64,000 bases of DNA from Pantoea phytobeneficialis (GCF_009728735.1 NZ_CP024636.1:3664931-3728930); one strand, 5' to 3'; shown: positions 8,017-16,050, counted from the stretch's first letter. Numbers and translations are program-made. Notes: generated by a model not told the origin, from the letters alone.

Positions 8017-10134
8017 TTACTCACTGTGTCCGGTCAATCGCTGTGCAGCGTTTAACGGTGCGAGCGTCAGCGTATTGCCGTTCTGACCGGCATTTTTCAG
8101 ATTTTCCGCAAGCTTACGCATCATCAGTGCGTTGTCGCGGGCATAAGGCGAAGACTGAATCTGCTGATCCAGCAATTGACTGAGGTGCCAGTCCAGCTGC
8201 TGTAAATCGCGTGCACTGACGTTATCCGGCAGGGTGCGTTGCAGATTTTGCATCAGCCAGCCACGCAAAAACTCGCCATCATAATTGCGTGGCTGATACA
8301 GCATCTGATAGGCCCGGAGCGCATTACGGCTGTATTCATTATCAGTACCGGGATCGTCGCGCAGCAGATTGGTGATCTGCTGGGCCACGCGCGGCAGTAA
8401 TAAAGACTTAAGGGCGTTTTGATAAAGCACCCAAGCTGCATCGCTTACCTGATTACCGCGATACAAGCCGACACGCATGGTTAGCGGAGGATTATCGAGG
8501 GAAAAGCGATCCGAAAGCGGCAACTTCACCAGATTATTTAAGAAGGGTAGCAGATCAAAAATATTATCCGCAGGCTGATGAATAACTTGCTGGCTCTGCT
8601 GGGTGATCGGTGCGATACGTGCGGCGACCTGATCAAGATAGCGCTGATTCTGGAGATAGCTGGCGAGCCACAGGCAGGAAAGCAGCAGCAAAGCGCCGGT
8701 CAACACGCCATAGCCAATCCAGTGGAACAAGCGATTGCGGTACTCCCAGTGACGGTTGCTGCCTGCCAGACCGCTCTCCCGAAACACTAAATCGCTCAAC
8801 AGGTTGCGAATAAAGAAGCTTTGCCCACGCGTGCCGGGGATTGGGCTGCTGCGATTGACGCTATCCCAGGCGGCGATGGTGTGCTGGCCTGCTTGCGGCA
8901 ACTGAAGTTTGCGGTTTAGCTCGCCCATAATGCGATCAAAAGGCAAGCCTTCCTGGGTGCCGCTGGTGAAAAACAGGCCGCGTGCCGACCAGGCCACGGC
9001 GTCCTGATGGCCGGAAAATACCACATCAAGGTACTCGTTCAGCAAGGGACGCAACGAGCTGAATTCCTGTGGAAACAGGAAGCTATCGGCGCGCTGGGTC
9101 AGGTCGCGATCCTGCGCCATCACACCTGCCAGCTGCTGATGCAGGCGCTGTTCGAGCAGATGATATTGTTGGCTGAAGCTGCGGTGCCAGTCATCCTTGT
9201 GTGGTTTACCCGGTTCCCAGGGAAAGGTAAAACCCCAGATAGCATCGCGTTGCTGTTTATTCAGGCCACCATAGAAACTCATAAAACCTTTCAACAGATC
9301 GGTTTTCGTCACCATCACGTATACCGGAAAGTGGATGCCGGTTTGCTGGTGCAATTCCACCATCCGCTGGCGTAACGCGGTGGCCTGCGCGTGGCGTGCT
9401 TCGGCGGAGTCGGTCAGCAGATCGGCCACGCTGATGGTCATGATCACGCCATTGATGGGTTGCCGGGTACGGTAACGCTTCAACAACTGGATGAAGTTAT
9501 GCCATTCGCTGGCATCGCGTGCCCGTTGGCTTTCCTGCAACGCATACCGGCCAGCGGTATCAATCAGCACTGCACTGTCCGTAAACCACCAGTCACAATG
9601 ACGTGTACCGCCAACCCCGCGTACAGCGGCATTGCCGAGACTGTCGGTGAGGGGAAACTCCAGTCCGGCATTGAGCAACGCGGTGGTTTTCCCGGCACCA
9701 GGCGCGCCAATAATGACGTACCACGGTAGCTGATAGAGATAGTGACTCTGGAAGCGCGCCAACCAGCCTTGCCGCTGACGGCGGCCAAATTGGGTGCGTT
9801 TCAGCCGTTGGGCTGCTTCGCTAAATCGTTGAGTCAGCAGCGTCTCCGTCATCTGGCGATCGGAAAGCTCCTCGCTGCTGACTTGCTGCAAGCGGGTCAA
9901 AAGTTTGCTGTTAAACCAGGCACGCCAGATGGCAGGGATAAACTGGAACAGTACCCAACAAAAATAGAGCAATCCCACTACCAGTTGCCGTGGCAATAAG
10001 GGTTCGAGTGGTCGGGTATCGCCCCAGCTCCACAGTGGGCCGAGAATCCACAACACGCAGCTCAGTGCAGTGATGCCAATAAAACTCCACAGCAGACGGT
10101 GCGTTAATAAATGCTGAAGTGATGCGCGCATCAT
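8017..10134 (-). CDS. tssM: TssM/IcmF-like inner-membrane protein, short form lacking the C-terminal periplasmic region
   Basis: This is the N-terminal half of the TssM family. Two membrane helices lie near residues 15-35 and 49-69, a cytoplasmic GTPase-like domain has Walker A GAPGAGKT (143-150) and a DTAG-type Walker B (VLIDTAGRY), and a third helix lies near 435-455 (GYGVLTGALLLLSCLWLASYL). The protein stops at 705 residues, whereas T6SS TssM is usually 1,100-1,300. The missing part is the C-terminal periplasmic domain that contacts the lipoprotein TssJ, for which there is also no gene here. It starts with a 4-base overlap with tssL. The frame is clean with a normal stop, so this looks like a stable short variant and not a fresh truncation. 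Confidence 0.88.
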   Translation of the reverse strand: MMRASLQHLLTHRLLWSFIGITALSCVLWILGPLWSWGDTRPLEPLLPRQLVVGLLYFCWVLFQFIPAIWRAWFNSKLLTRLQQVSSEELSDRQMTETLLTQRFSEAAQRLKRTQFGRRQRQGWLARFQSHYLYQLPWYVIIGAPGAGKTTALLNAGLEFPLTDSLGNAAVRGVGGTRHCDWWFTDSAVLIDTAGRYALQESQRARDASEWHNFIQLLKRYRTRQPINGVIMTISVADLLTDSAEARHAQATALRQRMVELHQQTGIHFPVYVMVTKTDLLKGFMSFYGGLNKQQRDAIWGFTFPWEPGKPHKDDWHRSFSQQYHLLEQRLHQQLAGVMAQDRDLTQRADSFLFPQEFSSLRPLLNEYLDVVFSGHQDAVAWSARGLFFTSGTQEGLPFDRIMGELNRKLQLPQAGQHTIAAWDSVNRSSPIPGTRGQSFFIRNLLSDLVFRESGLAGSNRHWEYRNRLFHWIGYGVLTGALLLLSCLWLASYLQNQRYLDQVAARIAPITQQSQQVIHQPADNIFDLLPFLNNLVKLPLSDRFSLDNPPLTMRVGLYRGNQVSDAAWVLYQNALKSLLLPRVAQQITNLLRDDPGTDNEYSRNALRAYQMLYQPRNYDGEFLRGWLMQNLQRTLPDNVSARDLQQLDWHLSQLLDQQIQSSPYARDNALMMRKLAENLKNAGQNGNTLTLAPLNAAQRLTGHSE

Positions 10135-11345
10135 TGGCCTCCCTGATGATTGCTAAGGGTTTCCGGTGCCGCAAACAGGGTGATTTCTACCCGGCGATTG
10201 CGGGCGCGATTTTCATTGCTGTCGTTTGGCAACAGGGGATTACTGTCACCACGGCCCTCCGCCTTCACGCTATGTCCCTCAGCCAGTTGCGGATTGAGCA
10301 ACTGGGCGACAGCGCGGGCGCGGGCAAAGGAGAATTCGTAACTGGAAGCAAAACGGCCATCCACCGGGCTGTTATCGGTATAAACCGACACCAGCACCGT
10401 GCCCTTCACGGTTTTCATGGCACTGGCAACATGCGCCAGTAGCGCACGTCCCACCTGATTGACCACGGTGCCATCAGTGATAAACAACTTGTCAGCCGGG
10501 ATGATAACTTTGCTGCCGAAGGCCCCATCGCTCACTTCAAGTTGCCCCGCCGCGATGACATCATTGAGACGCTGATGCAAATCAAGCAATGCCTGCGGTG
10601 ACGTTGGGCGACGCCCTGGGGTGATTTGCGGTAAAGGGGTTTCGTAGATGGCACGTAACAGCGGTTCCGCCGCATTGCCGAGACGCCAGTTCAGACCGCT
10701 ATAAATCAGACACGCCACCAGCGCCGCCAGGGTGATGCAGGCCCACAGCGGCACCATCGGGCGAGATAAGCTGCTCACCAGCGGATGCACCTCAACCAGT
10801 CGGGCGCTGGCAGCGCCAGTATCGGGTCGGGTTTCTGCAATCAGATGCGCCAAACGTTTCCGAATGATTTCGCACTGCGCCTGGCCATTTTCGCTACCGC
10901 GATAGCGTCCTTCGTAGCCTAACAACAGGCAGTAGTGGATCACTTCCAGCAACCACAAATGTTGCTGCGGATTTTGTGAAATGCGCGATAACAGCTGGAA
11001 CACCTTCTCGCCGCCCCAGCTTTCGTTGTGGAATGTCACCAGCATACCGTTACCTGACCAGACGCCGCGCGTACCCCACGGGGTCTGTGCTGCCGCTTCA
11101 TCCAGCAAGCTGCAAAGGCAATAGCGTGCGCCAATGATCATCTCGAAAGGTAAACCGGACATTTTACAGCGCTGTTCAAACTGACGAATTTCATCGATCA
11201 ACAGCTGACGTAAACCAGCGGGGTCATCGTGTGTGGCGGCCTGCCGTATCTGAACGACGGCATTGAGGATCGGGGCTGCGGCAGTCAATAACAGGTTATC
11301 ATTGCCCGCGACGGTAACGTCTCGTGCCAGGGCTTCCTGAGTCAT
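10131..11345 (-). CDS. tssL: TssL/DotU-like protein with C-terminal OmpA peptidoglycan-binding domain
   Basis: 404 residues from MTQEALARDV (a frame open 22 codons earlier has no better signal). The cytoplasmic DotU domain (about 20-180) contains ARYCLCSLLDEA, TPWG, LVTFHNESWGGEKVF and LGYEGRYR, all typical of TssL. A single membrane helix lies near 198-220, followed by a periplasmic OmpA-like domain (about 290-400) ending GRGDSNPLLPNDS..NRARNRRVEI, which binds peptidoglycan. This is an extended TssL. Together with TssM it would form an inner-membrane complex anchored to the cell wall even without TssJ. Its stop overlaps the tssM start. Confidence 0.9.
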   Translation of the reverse strand: MTQEALARDVTVAGNDNLLLTAAAPILNAVVQIRQAATHDDPAGLRQLLIDEIRQFEQRCKMSGLPFEMIIGARYCLCSLLDEAAAQTPWGTRGVWSGNGMLVTFHNESWGGEKVFQLLSRISQNPQQHLWLLEVIHYCLLLGYEGRYRGSENGQAQCEIIRKRLAHLIAETRPDTGAASARLVEVHPLVSSLSRPMVPLWACITLAALVACLIYSGLNWRLGNAAEPLLRAIYETPLPQITPGRRPTSPQALLDLHQRLNDVIAAGQLEVSDGAFGSKVIIPADKLFITDGTVVNQVGRALLAHVASAMKTVKGTVLVSVYTDNSPVDGRFASSYEFSFARARAVAQLLNPQLAEGHSVKAEGRGDSNPLLPNDSNENRARNRRVEITLFAAPETLSNHQGGQ

Positions 11346-11380
11346 TAAATCTCGTTCTTCCAGGCAATAGTGGAACCCTC

Positions 11381-11410
11381 TGCCCGCAGAGAGTAAGGCT
11401 TCTGCGGGCA
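11381..11410. repeat. Perfect 10-bp hairpin inside the T6SS-like operon
   Basis: TGCCCGCAGA/TCTGCGGGCA with a 10-base loop lies between the lipoprotein gene and tssL. No T-run follows on either strand, so it is unlikely to be a simple terminator; it may be an mRNA processing or stability element that sets the ratio of the two products. Confidence 0.6.
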
Positions 11411-11430
11411 ATATGCGCCGGATTTCATGA

Positions 11431-11922
11431 TCAGTCTAAGATCCAGGTCGCGGTATCGTTGGTGCGGCACGCTTTGCTGGCGCCCCCCACGTCTACACAG
11501 ACCTGTTTGCTGCGGCGAGGACGGGGGCGGTCACTACGCAGGGTGGCATCATAGCGGCTGCTCTCTACGCCTGCTTTCGGCGGCACGTAGCCAATCAGCG
11601 TGCCCTGGGGTTCATCAGCAATCGCCAGCCAGCTATGCTCAACACGACCCAGAACTTCAAAGGTTTTACCCGTCTCCAGGTAGCGTACCACTTTGCCGCT
11701 GTAATCTGGCGTGGTCATGATTGAAGCGCCATAGAGCGCCCGGAAGCTCTGATTGACCGGCGTGAATTCGCCAGGTGCTGCCACCGCATGACGATGAACC
11801 AGTTTAACCCCATTCACTTCACTGGTTACCAGGGTGTCATCTGTGACTGGCGGCGGTGGTGCTTTGCAACTTGCCAAAGTCAGCACCGCCAGCAGCGTTA
11901 GCACAAGACTCTTATTCACCAT
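11431..11922 (-). CDS. Lipoprotein with SH3-like domain, first gene of T6SS-like operon
   Basis: About 163 residues. The N-terminus (M)VNKSLVLTLLAVLTLASCKAPPPP is a lipoprotein signal with lipobox LASC, so the mature protein starts at the Cys and is membrane-anchored. The middle (about 75-120: YSGKVVRYLETGKTFEVLGRVEHSWLAIADEPQGTLIGYVPP) has the pattern of a bacterial SH3 domain, which often binds peptidoglycan. The C-terminus has two cysteines (KQVCVDVGGASKACRTND). It is not similar to TssJ. ATG 11922 and GTG 11919 are both possible starts; GTG has the better spacing to GAGGA. It may replace TssJ as the lipoprotein partner of the TssL-TssM complex (inference). Confidence 0.75.
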   Translation of the reverse strand: MVNKSLVLTLLAVLTLASCKAPPPPVTDDTLVTSEVNGVKLVHRHAVAAPGEFTPVNQSFRALYGASIMTTPDYSGKVVRYLETGKTFEVLGRVEHSWLAIADEPQGTLIGYVPPKAGVESSRYDATLRSDRPRPRRSKQVCVDVGGASKACRTNDTATWILD

Positions 11923-12172
11923 GATCCTCAAATTTCATCAGATTAACTGCATAATGCATTGCCCTTTACGGCGAAAATCAGGCGCAGGCGGCCAGATTAT
12001 GCAGTGAGAATGCCTTCAAAAAAACAGTCAGATTACAGAAAGATAGTGCTCCCGTCAGTCTACATAAGACTTTTGAGAATTCAAACTATTGCACCGTGGG
12101 AAATCCCGTGCTACTGGGTAAAACGGCGTTGTTTGCCGGTGATAAAAAAAGCGTACCTTCAGGGATAGTTAA

Positions 12173-12254
12173 GCCAATTTAACTTATTTGTTGCCATTCA
12201 GCGCCTAAGGCTGCGTAGCCGCTTTTGGCTCAAGTTAGCGCCAAAGAAAATTGG
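12173..12254. repeat. Nested inverted repeats upstream of nasR
   Basis: Outer arms CCAATTT (12174-12180) and AAATTGG (12248-12254), middle arms GCGCcTAA (12201-12208) and TTAGCGC (12235-12241, one bulge), and an inner hairpin GGCT/AGCC with loop gcgt (12209-12220). The concentric layout could be a small RNA, a MITE remnant or a leader element; its identity is unknown. Confidence 0.45.
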
Positions 12255-12361
12255 TAAATAAGATTAATCTATTTTCTATCATAAAAAAAGATTGCGGCAG
12301 TAAACAATTTTCTTACTTTCAGAATATCCGTGCCTGATTCAGCCAGTTGCAAATCCAGTTC

Positions 12362-12377
12362 CGGCATGGCTTTTGCT
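12362..12377 (+). promoter_or_regulatory. Candidate sigma-54 promoter of nasR
   Basis: CGGCATGGCTTTTGCT has GG and GC separated by exactly 10 bases (GG 12363-12364, GC 12375-12376) with good GGCA and TTGC halves, about 40 bases upstream of the nasR ATG. It would place nasR under nitrogen (RpoN) control like the nas operon. No clear NtrC site was seen close by. Confidence 0.5.
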
Positions 12378-12415
12378 AAGACTTTTACTCAAAAGGGGAA
12401 TGCCAGGAGAATGCG

Positions 12416-13636
12416 ATGACTCAGGCTGTAGATTACCTGAATGCCAGCCGCGCCAGTGAAATTGCCAGCCTGCAACGGCTACTGCGTACCGGTGAATTGA
12501 TCACTGCCATCAGTGAGTTAATTCATCGGTTACAGCGCGAGAGAGGCGTCAGCAATATCTGGTTATGCTCAACCGGACGCGTATTTGGTGATGAGCTGGA
12601 AGCGCGTGCGCAAGATGTGCAATCAGAACAGCGTCACATGCTCTCCGTGTTACCGGCGGCAGATGCGCAACCCGGCTACAGCCGTTTCTGTCTGTTAATT
12701 GCCGCCGCATTACAGGCGCTGGAAGGGCTGCCGGCGCTGCGGGCGCAGGTGCGCAGCCTGCAATTGCCCCATGCGCAGGCGATGGACGCCTTCAACCACA
12801 TCATTCGCACCTTATTGAATCTGGTGTTTGAAGCGGCAGATACCGCCAGCGAACCGGATATCTCACGGGCGCTGATCGCGTTGTTCAGCTTTATGCAGGG
12901 CAAAGAGCTGGCTGGTCAGGAACGGGCAACCGGCTCAGCGGGCTTTGCTGCCGGGCAATTTACCCCGGAGCAGCGGCAGCGCGTTCAGGCGCTGATCGAA
13001 GCCCAGGAGCAAAGTTTTGCCACCTTCAGTCAGTTTGCCGATGCACAGAATCTGCAACGCTGGCGTCGGATGAGTGATGCGGGCAGTGAAGTCGAACGTC
13101 TGCGCCGTATCGCCTGTACCGGTGCGCACTGCGGTGATAACGGCGTGTTGCAGTGGTTCTCTTTGCTCACGGCGCGTCTGGACAATATGAAGCAGGTCGA
13201 AGATGGTCTGAGCGCGGCTTTAATGAGCTGCTGCCGCCGGGCAATGGCCGAAACGCAGCAACACGATGCTAATGCCACCCTGCTGGCGGATGAAGCAGGT
13301 TTTACCTTGTATGTCGCCGGGGCCAACTGGCTGGCAGGGCAGGATGTCACGCTGGACAGCAGCGGTCTGGCGCCACAGCTGGGACGCTCGGTCCTGTCGC
13401 TCATCCGTGAACAGGCGCAGCGTTTGCAGGCACAGGCCGATGAGCTGGCCAGTATGCGTGCGTCACTCGATGAACGAAAAGTCATTGATCAGGCCAAAGG
13501 CTGGCTGATGCAGCAGCATGGTTACAGCGAGCAGGATGCCTGGCAGACACTACGCAAAAGCGCCATGAACCAGAACAAACGCATCCTTGAGATCGCTCAG
13601 GCGATTCTCGCTGTCGCCGCCACATTGAAGGTCTAA
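12416..13636 (+). CDS. nasR: Nitrate/nitrite-responsive transcription antiterminator NasR
   Basis: A 406-residue protein with an N-terminal NIT nitrate/nitrite-sensing domain (about 25-310; includes LIHRLQRERGVSNIWL, typical of NIT proteins) and a C-terminal ANTAR RNA-binding domain (about 340-400; DERKVIDQAKGWLMQQHGYSEQDAW). NasR binds nitrate or nitrite and then binds the nas operon leader RNA to prevent termination. The matching leader with hexaloop and terminator lies immediately downstream (13793-13875). The ribosome site AGGAG precedes the ATG. The size agrees with Klebsiella NasR (about 390-400). Confidence 0.93.
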   Translation: MTQAVDYLNASRASEIASLQRLLRTGELITAISELIHRLQRERGVSNIWLCSTGRVFGDELEARAQDVQSEQRHMLSVLPAADAQPGYSRFCLLIAAALQALEGLPALRAQVRSLQLPHAQAMDAFNHIIRTLLNLVFEAADTASEPDISRALIALFSFMQGKELAGQERATGSAGFAAGQFTPEQRQRVQALIEAQEQSFATFSQFADAQNLQRWRRMSDAGSEVERLRRIACTGAHCGDNGVLQWFSLLTARLDNMKQVEDGLSAALMSCCRRAMAETQQHDANATLLADEAGFTLYVAGANWLAGQDVTLDSSGLAPQLGRSVLSLIREQAQRLQAQADELASMRASLDERKVIDQAKGWLMQQHGYSEQDAWQTLRKSAMNQNKRILEIAQAILAVAATLKV

Positions 13637-13651
13637 CCCATTGGAGTTATC

Positions 13652-13668
13652 TGCACAAAGAATGTGCG
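13652..13668 (+). promoter_or_regulatory. NtrC binding site upstream of nas operon
   Basis: TGCACAAAGAATGTGCG contains the exact GCAC-N7-GTGC dyad of NtrC enhancers. It lies about 100 bases upstream of the sigma-54 promoter, a normal enhancer distance. A weaker second site, TGCGTC-N5-GGTGCG, follows at 13674-13690; two adjacent sites are typical of NtrC enhancers. Confidence 0.8.
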
Positions 13669-13752
13669 TATTTTGCGTCAACGCGGTGCGTGTCAAGGGG
13701 GGGCGCGGGAGCTGATGCTGATAAATAGCTGAAAATTCACCCTCCGCCATCC

Positions 13753-13768
13753 TGGCACACCCTTTGCA
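13753..13768 (+). promoter_or_regulatory. Sigma-54 (RpoN) promoter of the nas operon
   Basis: TGGCACACCCTTTGCA matches the -24/-12 consensus TGGCAC-N5-TTGCA completely, with GG-N10-GC spacing. Transcription should begin near 13779, just upstream of the antitermination leader. Confidence 0.88.
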
Positions 13769-13792
13769 ACATCTTTATGACATTGCGCATTT

Positions 13793-13814
13793 GTTGTGCC
13801 AACGGCGGCAGAAC
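13793..13814 (+). promoter_or_regulatory. ANTAR-target hexaloop hairpin in nas leader
   Basis: Stem GTT/AAC plus TGCC/GGCA, interrupted by a G-G mismatch, encloses the six-base loop AACGGC (13801-13806). A at loop position 1 and G at position 4 are the bases known to be required in RNA targets of ANTAR proteins such as NasR. The hairpin lies 17 bases upstream of the leader terminator. Confidence 0.75.
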
Positions 13815-13830
13815 GAGTGCTTTGGATAAA

Positions 13831-13875
13831 GGCGTCCGGCCCCATGCGATTGCATGTGGGAGGACGCCTTTTTTT
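13831..13875 (+). terminator. Leader terminator of the nas operon (antitermination target)
   Basis: GGCGTCC (13831-13837) pairs with GGACGCC (13862-13868), with an inner CCCATGC/GCATgTGGG helix, and is followed by seven T. It lies between the sigma-54 promoter and the first structural gene, so without NasR activation transcription should stop here. Confidence 0.88.
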
Positions 13876-13900
13876 ATTCCTTTTTTTCAGGGTGATGCGG

Positions 13901-15151
13901 ATGAGCAGAACGCAGTTTTCGATTTCCCGTCGGCATTTTTTGCTGGGCAGTGCGGCGGTTGGGGGGAGTTATCTGCTGCCGGGGTTACGCAATGCCGTCT
14001 GGGCGGCAGGTAGCGATGCGCCGGAGAAAAGCACTGTGCGGGTTGGTTTTATCCCACTGACCGACTGCGCGCCGGTGGTGATGGCAGCGGTGAAAGGCTT
14101 CGACAAAAAATACGGTATCAGTCTGCAACCCAGCAAAGAGGCGAGCTGGGCGGCGGTGCGCGATAAGCTGACGGCTGGCGAACTGGATGCGGCCCACGCG
14201 TTGTACGGCATGATCTATGGACTTCAATTGGGCGTTGCCGGTCCACAACATGACATGGCAAACCTGATGACGTTGAATAACAACGGCCAGGCCATCACCC
14301 TGTCGAATCAGCTCAAAGAACAGAAGGTGACGGATGCAGCCAGTCTGAAAACCTTTATCGCAGGCAGCGCCAAAGGCACTTACACCTTTGCTCATACCTT
14401 TCCCACCAGCACCCACGCCATGTGGCTTTACTACTGGCTGGCGAATGCCGGTATCGATCCCTTTGAGGATGTGCGTACCGTCGTGGTGCCGCCACCGCAG
14501 ATGGTGATGAACATGAAAATCGGCAATATGAGCGGTTTTTGTGTTGGTGAACCGTGGAACCAACGTGCCATCAGCGACAACATCGGCTTCACTGCCGCCA
14601 CCTCCCAGCAAATCTGGCCGGATCACCCGGAAAAAATCCTCGCCACCCGCGCGCAATGGGTGACGGAGAATCCCAACACCGCCCGCGCCCTGACTGCTGC
14701 GGTGCTGGAAGCCGCACGCTGGATTGATGCATCGGATGACAACCGGCGCGAAACAGCGCAAACCCTGGCCGGACGGGCATGGATCAATACCAAACCTGAA
14801 ACCCTCGAGGGACGCATGCTCGGCCAGTACCAAAACGGCCTCGGTCAACAATGGCAGGATGCCCATGCGATGCGTTTCTTCCACGACGGTGAAGTCAGCT
14901 TCCCGTACTACTCCGACGGCATGTGGTTTCTGACACAGATGAAGCGCTGGGGACTAGTGAAAACTGACCCGGATTACCTTGGCGTGGCGCAAAAAATCAA
15001 CCGACTCGACATCTATCAACAGGCGGCAGCGGCGGTGGGGAACGTGACCGTGCCCGCCAACGCCATGCGCAGCAGCACCCTGATGGACGGCAAAGTGTGG
15101 GACGGTAGTAACCCCGCCGCCTATGCCGCCAGTTTCGCCATTCACCGTTAA
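13901..15151 (+). CDS. nasF: Nitrate ABC transporter substrate-binding protein (NasF/NrtA)
   Basis: A 416-residue periplasmic nitrate/nitrite-binding protein of the NrtA family. The start ATG at 13901 follows AGGGTG; an upstream frame runs through the leader and is discarded. Residues 7-20 carry a twin-arginine motif (SRRHFLLG) followed by a hydrophobic stretch and AVWA, so export is probably by Tat. Family motifs include VGFIPLTDCAPVVMA near 45-60, AHALYGMIYGLQLG and FCVGEPWNQRA (about 205-217). It captures nitrate for NasE/NasD. It is the first structural gene after the leader. Confidence 0.92.
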   Translation: MSRTQFSISRRHFLLGSAAVGGSYLLPGLRNAVWAAGSDAPEKSTVRVGFIPLTDCAPVVMAAVKGFDKKYGISLQPSKEASWAAVRDKLTAGELDAAHALYGMIYGLQLGVAGPQHDMANLMTLNNNGQAITLSNQLKEQKVTDAASLKTFIAGSAKGTYTFAHTFPTSTHAMWLYYWLANAGIDPFEDVRTVVVPPPQMVMNMKIGNMSGFCVGEPWNQRAISDNIGFTAATSQQIWPDHPEKILATRAQWVTENPNTARALTAAVLEAARWIDASDDNRRETAQTLAGRAWINTKPETLEGRMLGQYQNGLGQQWQDAHAMRFFHDGEVSFPYYSDGMWFLTQMKRWGLVKTDPDYLGVAQKINRLDIYQQAAAAVGNVTVPANAMRSSTLMDGKVWDGSNPAAYAASFAIHR

Positions 15152-15162
15152 GAGGAATTACC

Positions 15163-16038
15163 ATGAAATCTGAAGCGCGTTCCCTGACACCACCGGTCAG
15201 CGCCGCTGCCCCCACGGCACAGGTGATCCCCCTTAAGGCCCAAAGCCGGTCCGGCGTACGACAGCCCAGGCTGCGGCCGCTGCTGCAACGGTTGATCCCG
15301 GCGAGTTGCGGCATCCTGTTGCTGCTGTTGGTATGGCAAATTGCGGCCATGTCGAGCAAGGGTTTCCCAACGCCGTGGGCCACCTGGCAGGCGGCATTAA
15401 CCTTGTTTGCTGATCCCTTCTACAACAATGGCCCCAACGATCAGGGTATTGGCTGGAACGTGCTGGCCTCACTGCAACGCGTGGCGGTGGGCTTTGGGCT
15501 GGCGGCGCTGGTGGGGATTCCGGCAGGGTTCCTGCTGGGCCGTTTCACCTTTGTCTCACGCATGTTCAACCCGATTATCGCGCTGCTACGTCCGGTCAGC
15601 CCACTCGCCTGGCTGCCGATTGGCTTGCTGTTGTTCCAGCGTGCTGAACCGGCCTCAAGCTGGACCATTTTTATCTGCTCGATCTGGCCGATGGTGATCA
15701 ATACCGCCGAAGGGGTGCAGCGCATTCCCCAGGACTACCTCAATGTGGCGCGGGTGCTGCAACTCTCGGAGTGGACGGTGATGCGCCGCATCCTGTTTCC
15801 GGCGGTGCTGCCTGCGGTACTGACCGGCGTTCGTCTCTCAATCGGCATCGCCTGGCTGGTGATTGTCGCTGCCGAGATGCTGACTGGTGGTCTGGGGATC
15901 GGCTTCTGGATCTGGAATGAGTGGAACAACCTCAATGTGGAAAACATCCTGATTGCCATTGTCATCATCGGTGTGGTCGGGCTGCTGCTCGAACAGGCGT
16001 TGATGTTACTGGCCCGTCGTTTTAGCTGGGAAAAATAA
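15163..16038 (+). CDS. nasE: Nitrate ABC transporter permease (NasE/NrtB)
   Basis: A 291-residue BPD_transp_1-type permease. After a basic cytoplasmic N-terminus of about 45 residues come about six membrane helices, starting with LIPASCGILLLLLVWQIAAM. The cytoplasmic EAA-type loop is near 190-210 (QDYLNVARVLQLSEWTVMRRILFPAVLP), where the ATPase docks. It starts 11 bases after nasF with a GAGGA ribosome site. It moves nitrate and nitrite across the inner membrane with NasF and NasD. Confidence 0.92.
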   Translation: MKSEARSLTPPVSAAAPTAQVIPLKAQSRSGVRQPRLRPLLQRLIPASCGILLLLLVWQIAAMSSKGFPTPWATWQAALTLFADPFYNNGPNDQGIGWNVLASLQRVAVGFGLAALVGIPAGFLLGRFTFVSRMFNPIIALLRPVSPLAWLPIGLLLFQRAEPASSWTIFICSIWPMVINTAEGVQRIPQDYLNVARVLQLSEWTVMRRILFPAVLPAVLTGVRLSIGIAWLVIVAAEMLTGGLGIGFWIWNEWNNLNVENILIAIVIIGVVGLLLEQALMLLARRFSWEK

Positions 16039-16050
16039 GGAGCCATGACG

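Larger units (their letters stand above)
11923..12415. other. Intergenic region between T6SS-like operon and nasR
   Basis: 493 bases, fairly AT-rich, holding the promoters of the divergent operons. Features seen are a nested inverted-repeat block at 12173-12254, a hairpin with GGG/CCC and GCAC/GTGC arms near 12092-12112, and a sigma-54-like element at 12362-12377. I see no credible gene; a 69-codon open frame at 11959 has no ribosome site or recognisable product. Confidence 0.5.

Noticed and set aside
12092..12112. GCAC...GTGC motif in the nasR upstream region as an NtrC site
   Set aside because: The spacing is 13, not 7, bases; it fits a small hairpin better.
13985..14884. A 299-codon frame antisense to the nitrate-binding protein gene
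   Set aside because: High-GC codon bias of nasF keeps the opposite frame open; there is no start signal or recognisable domain.
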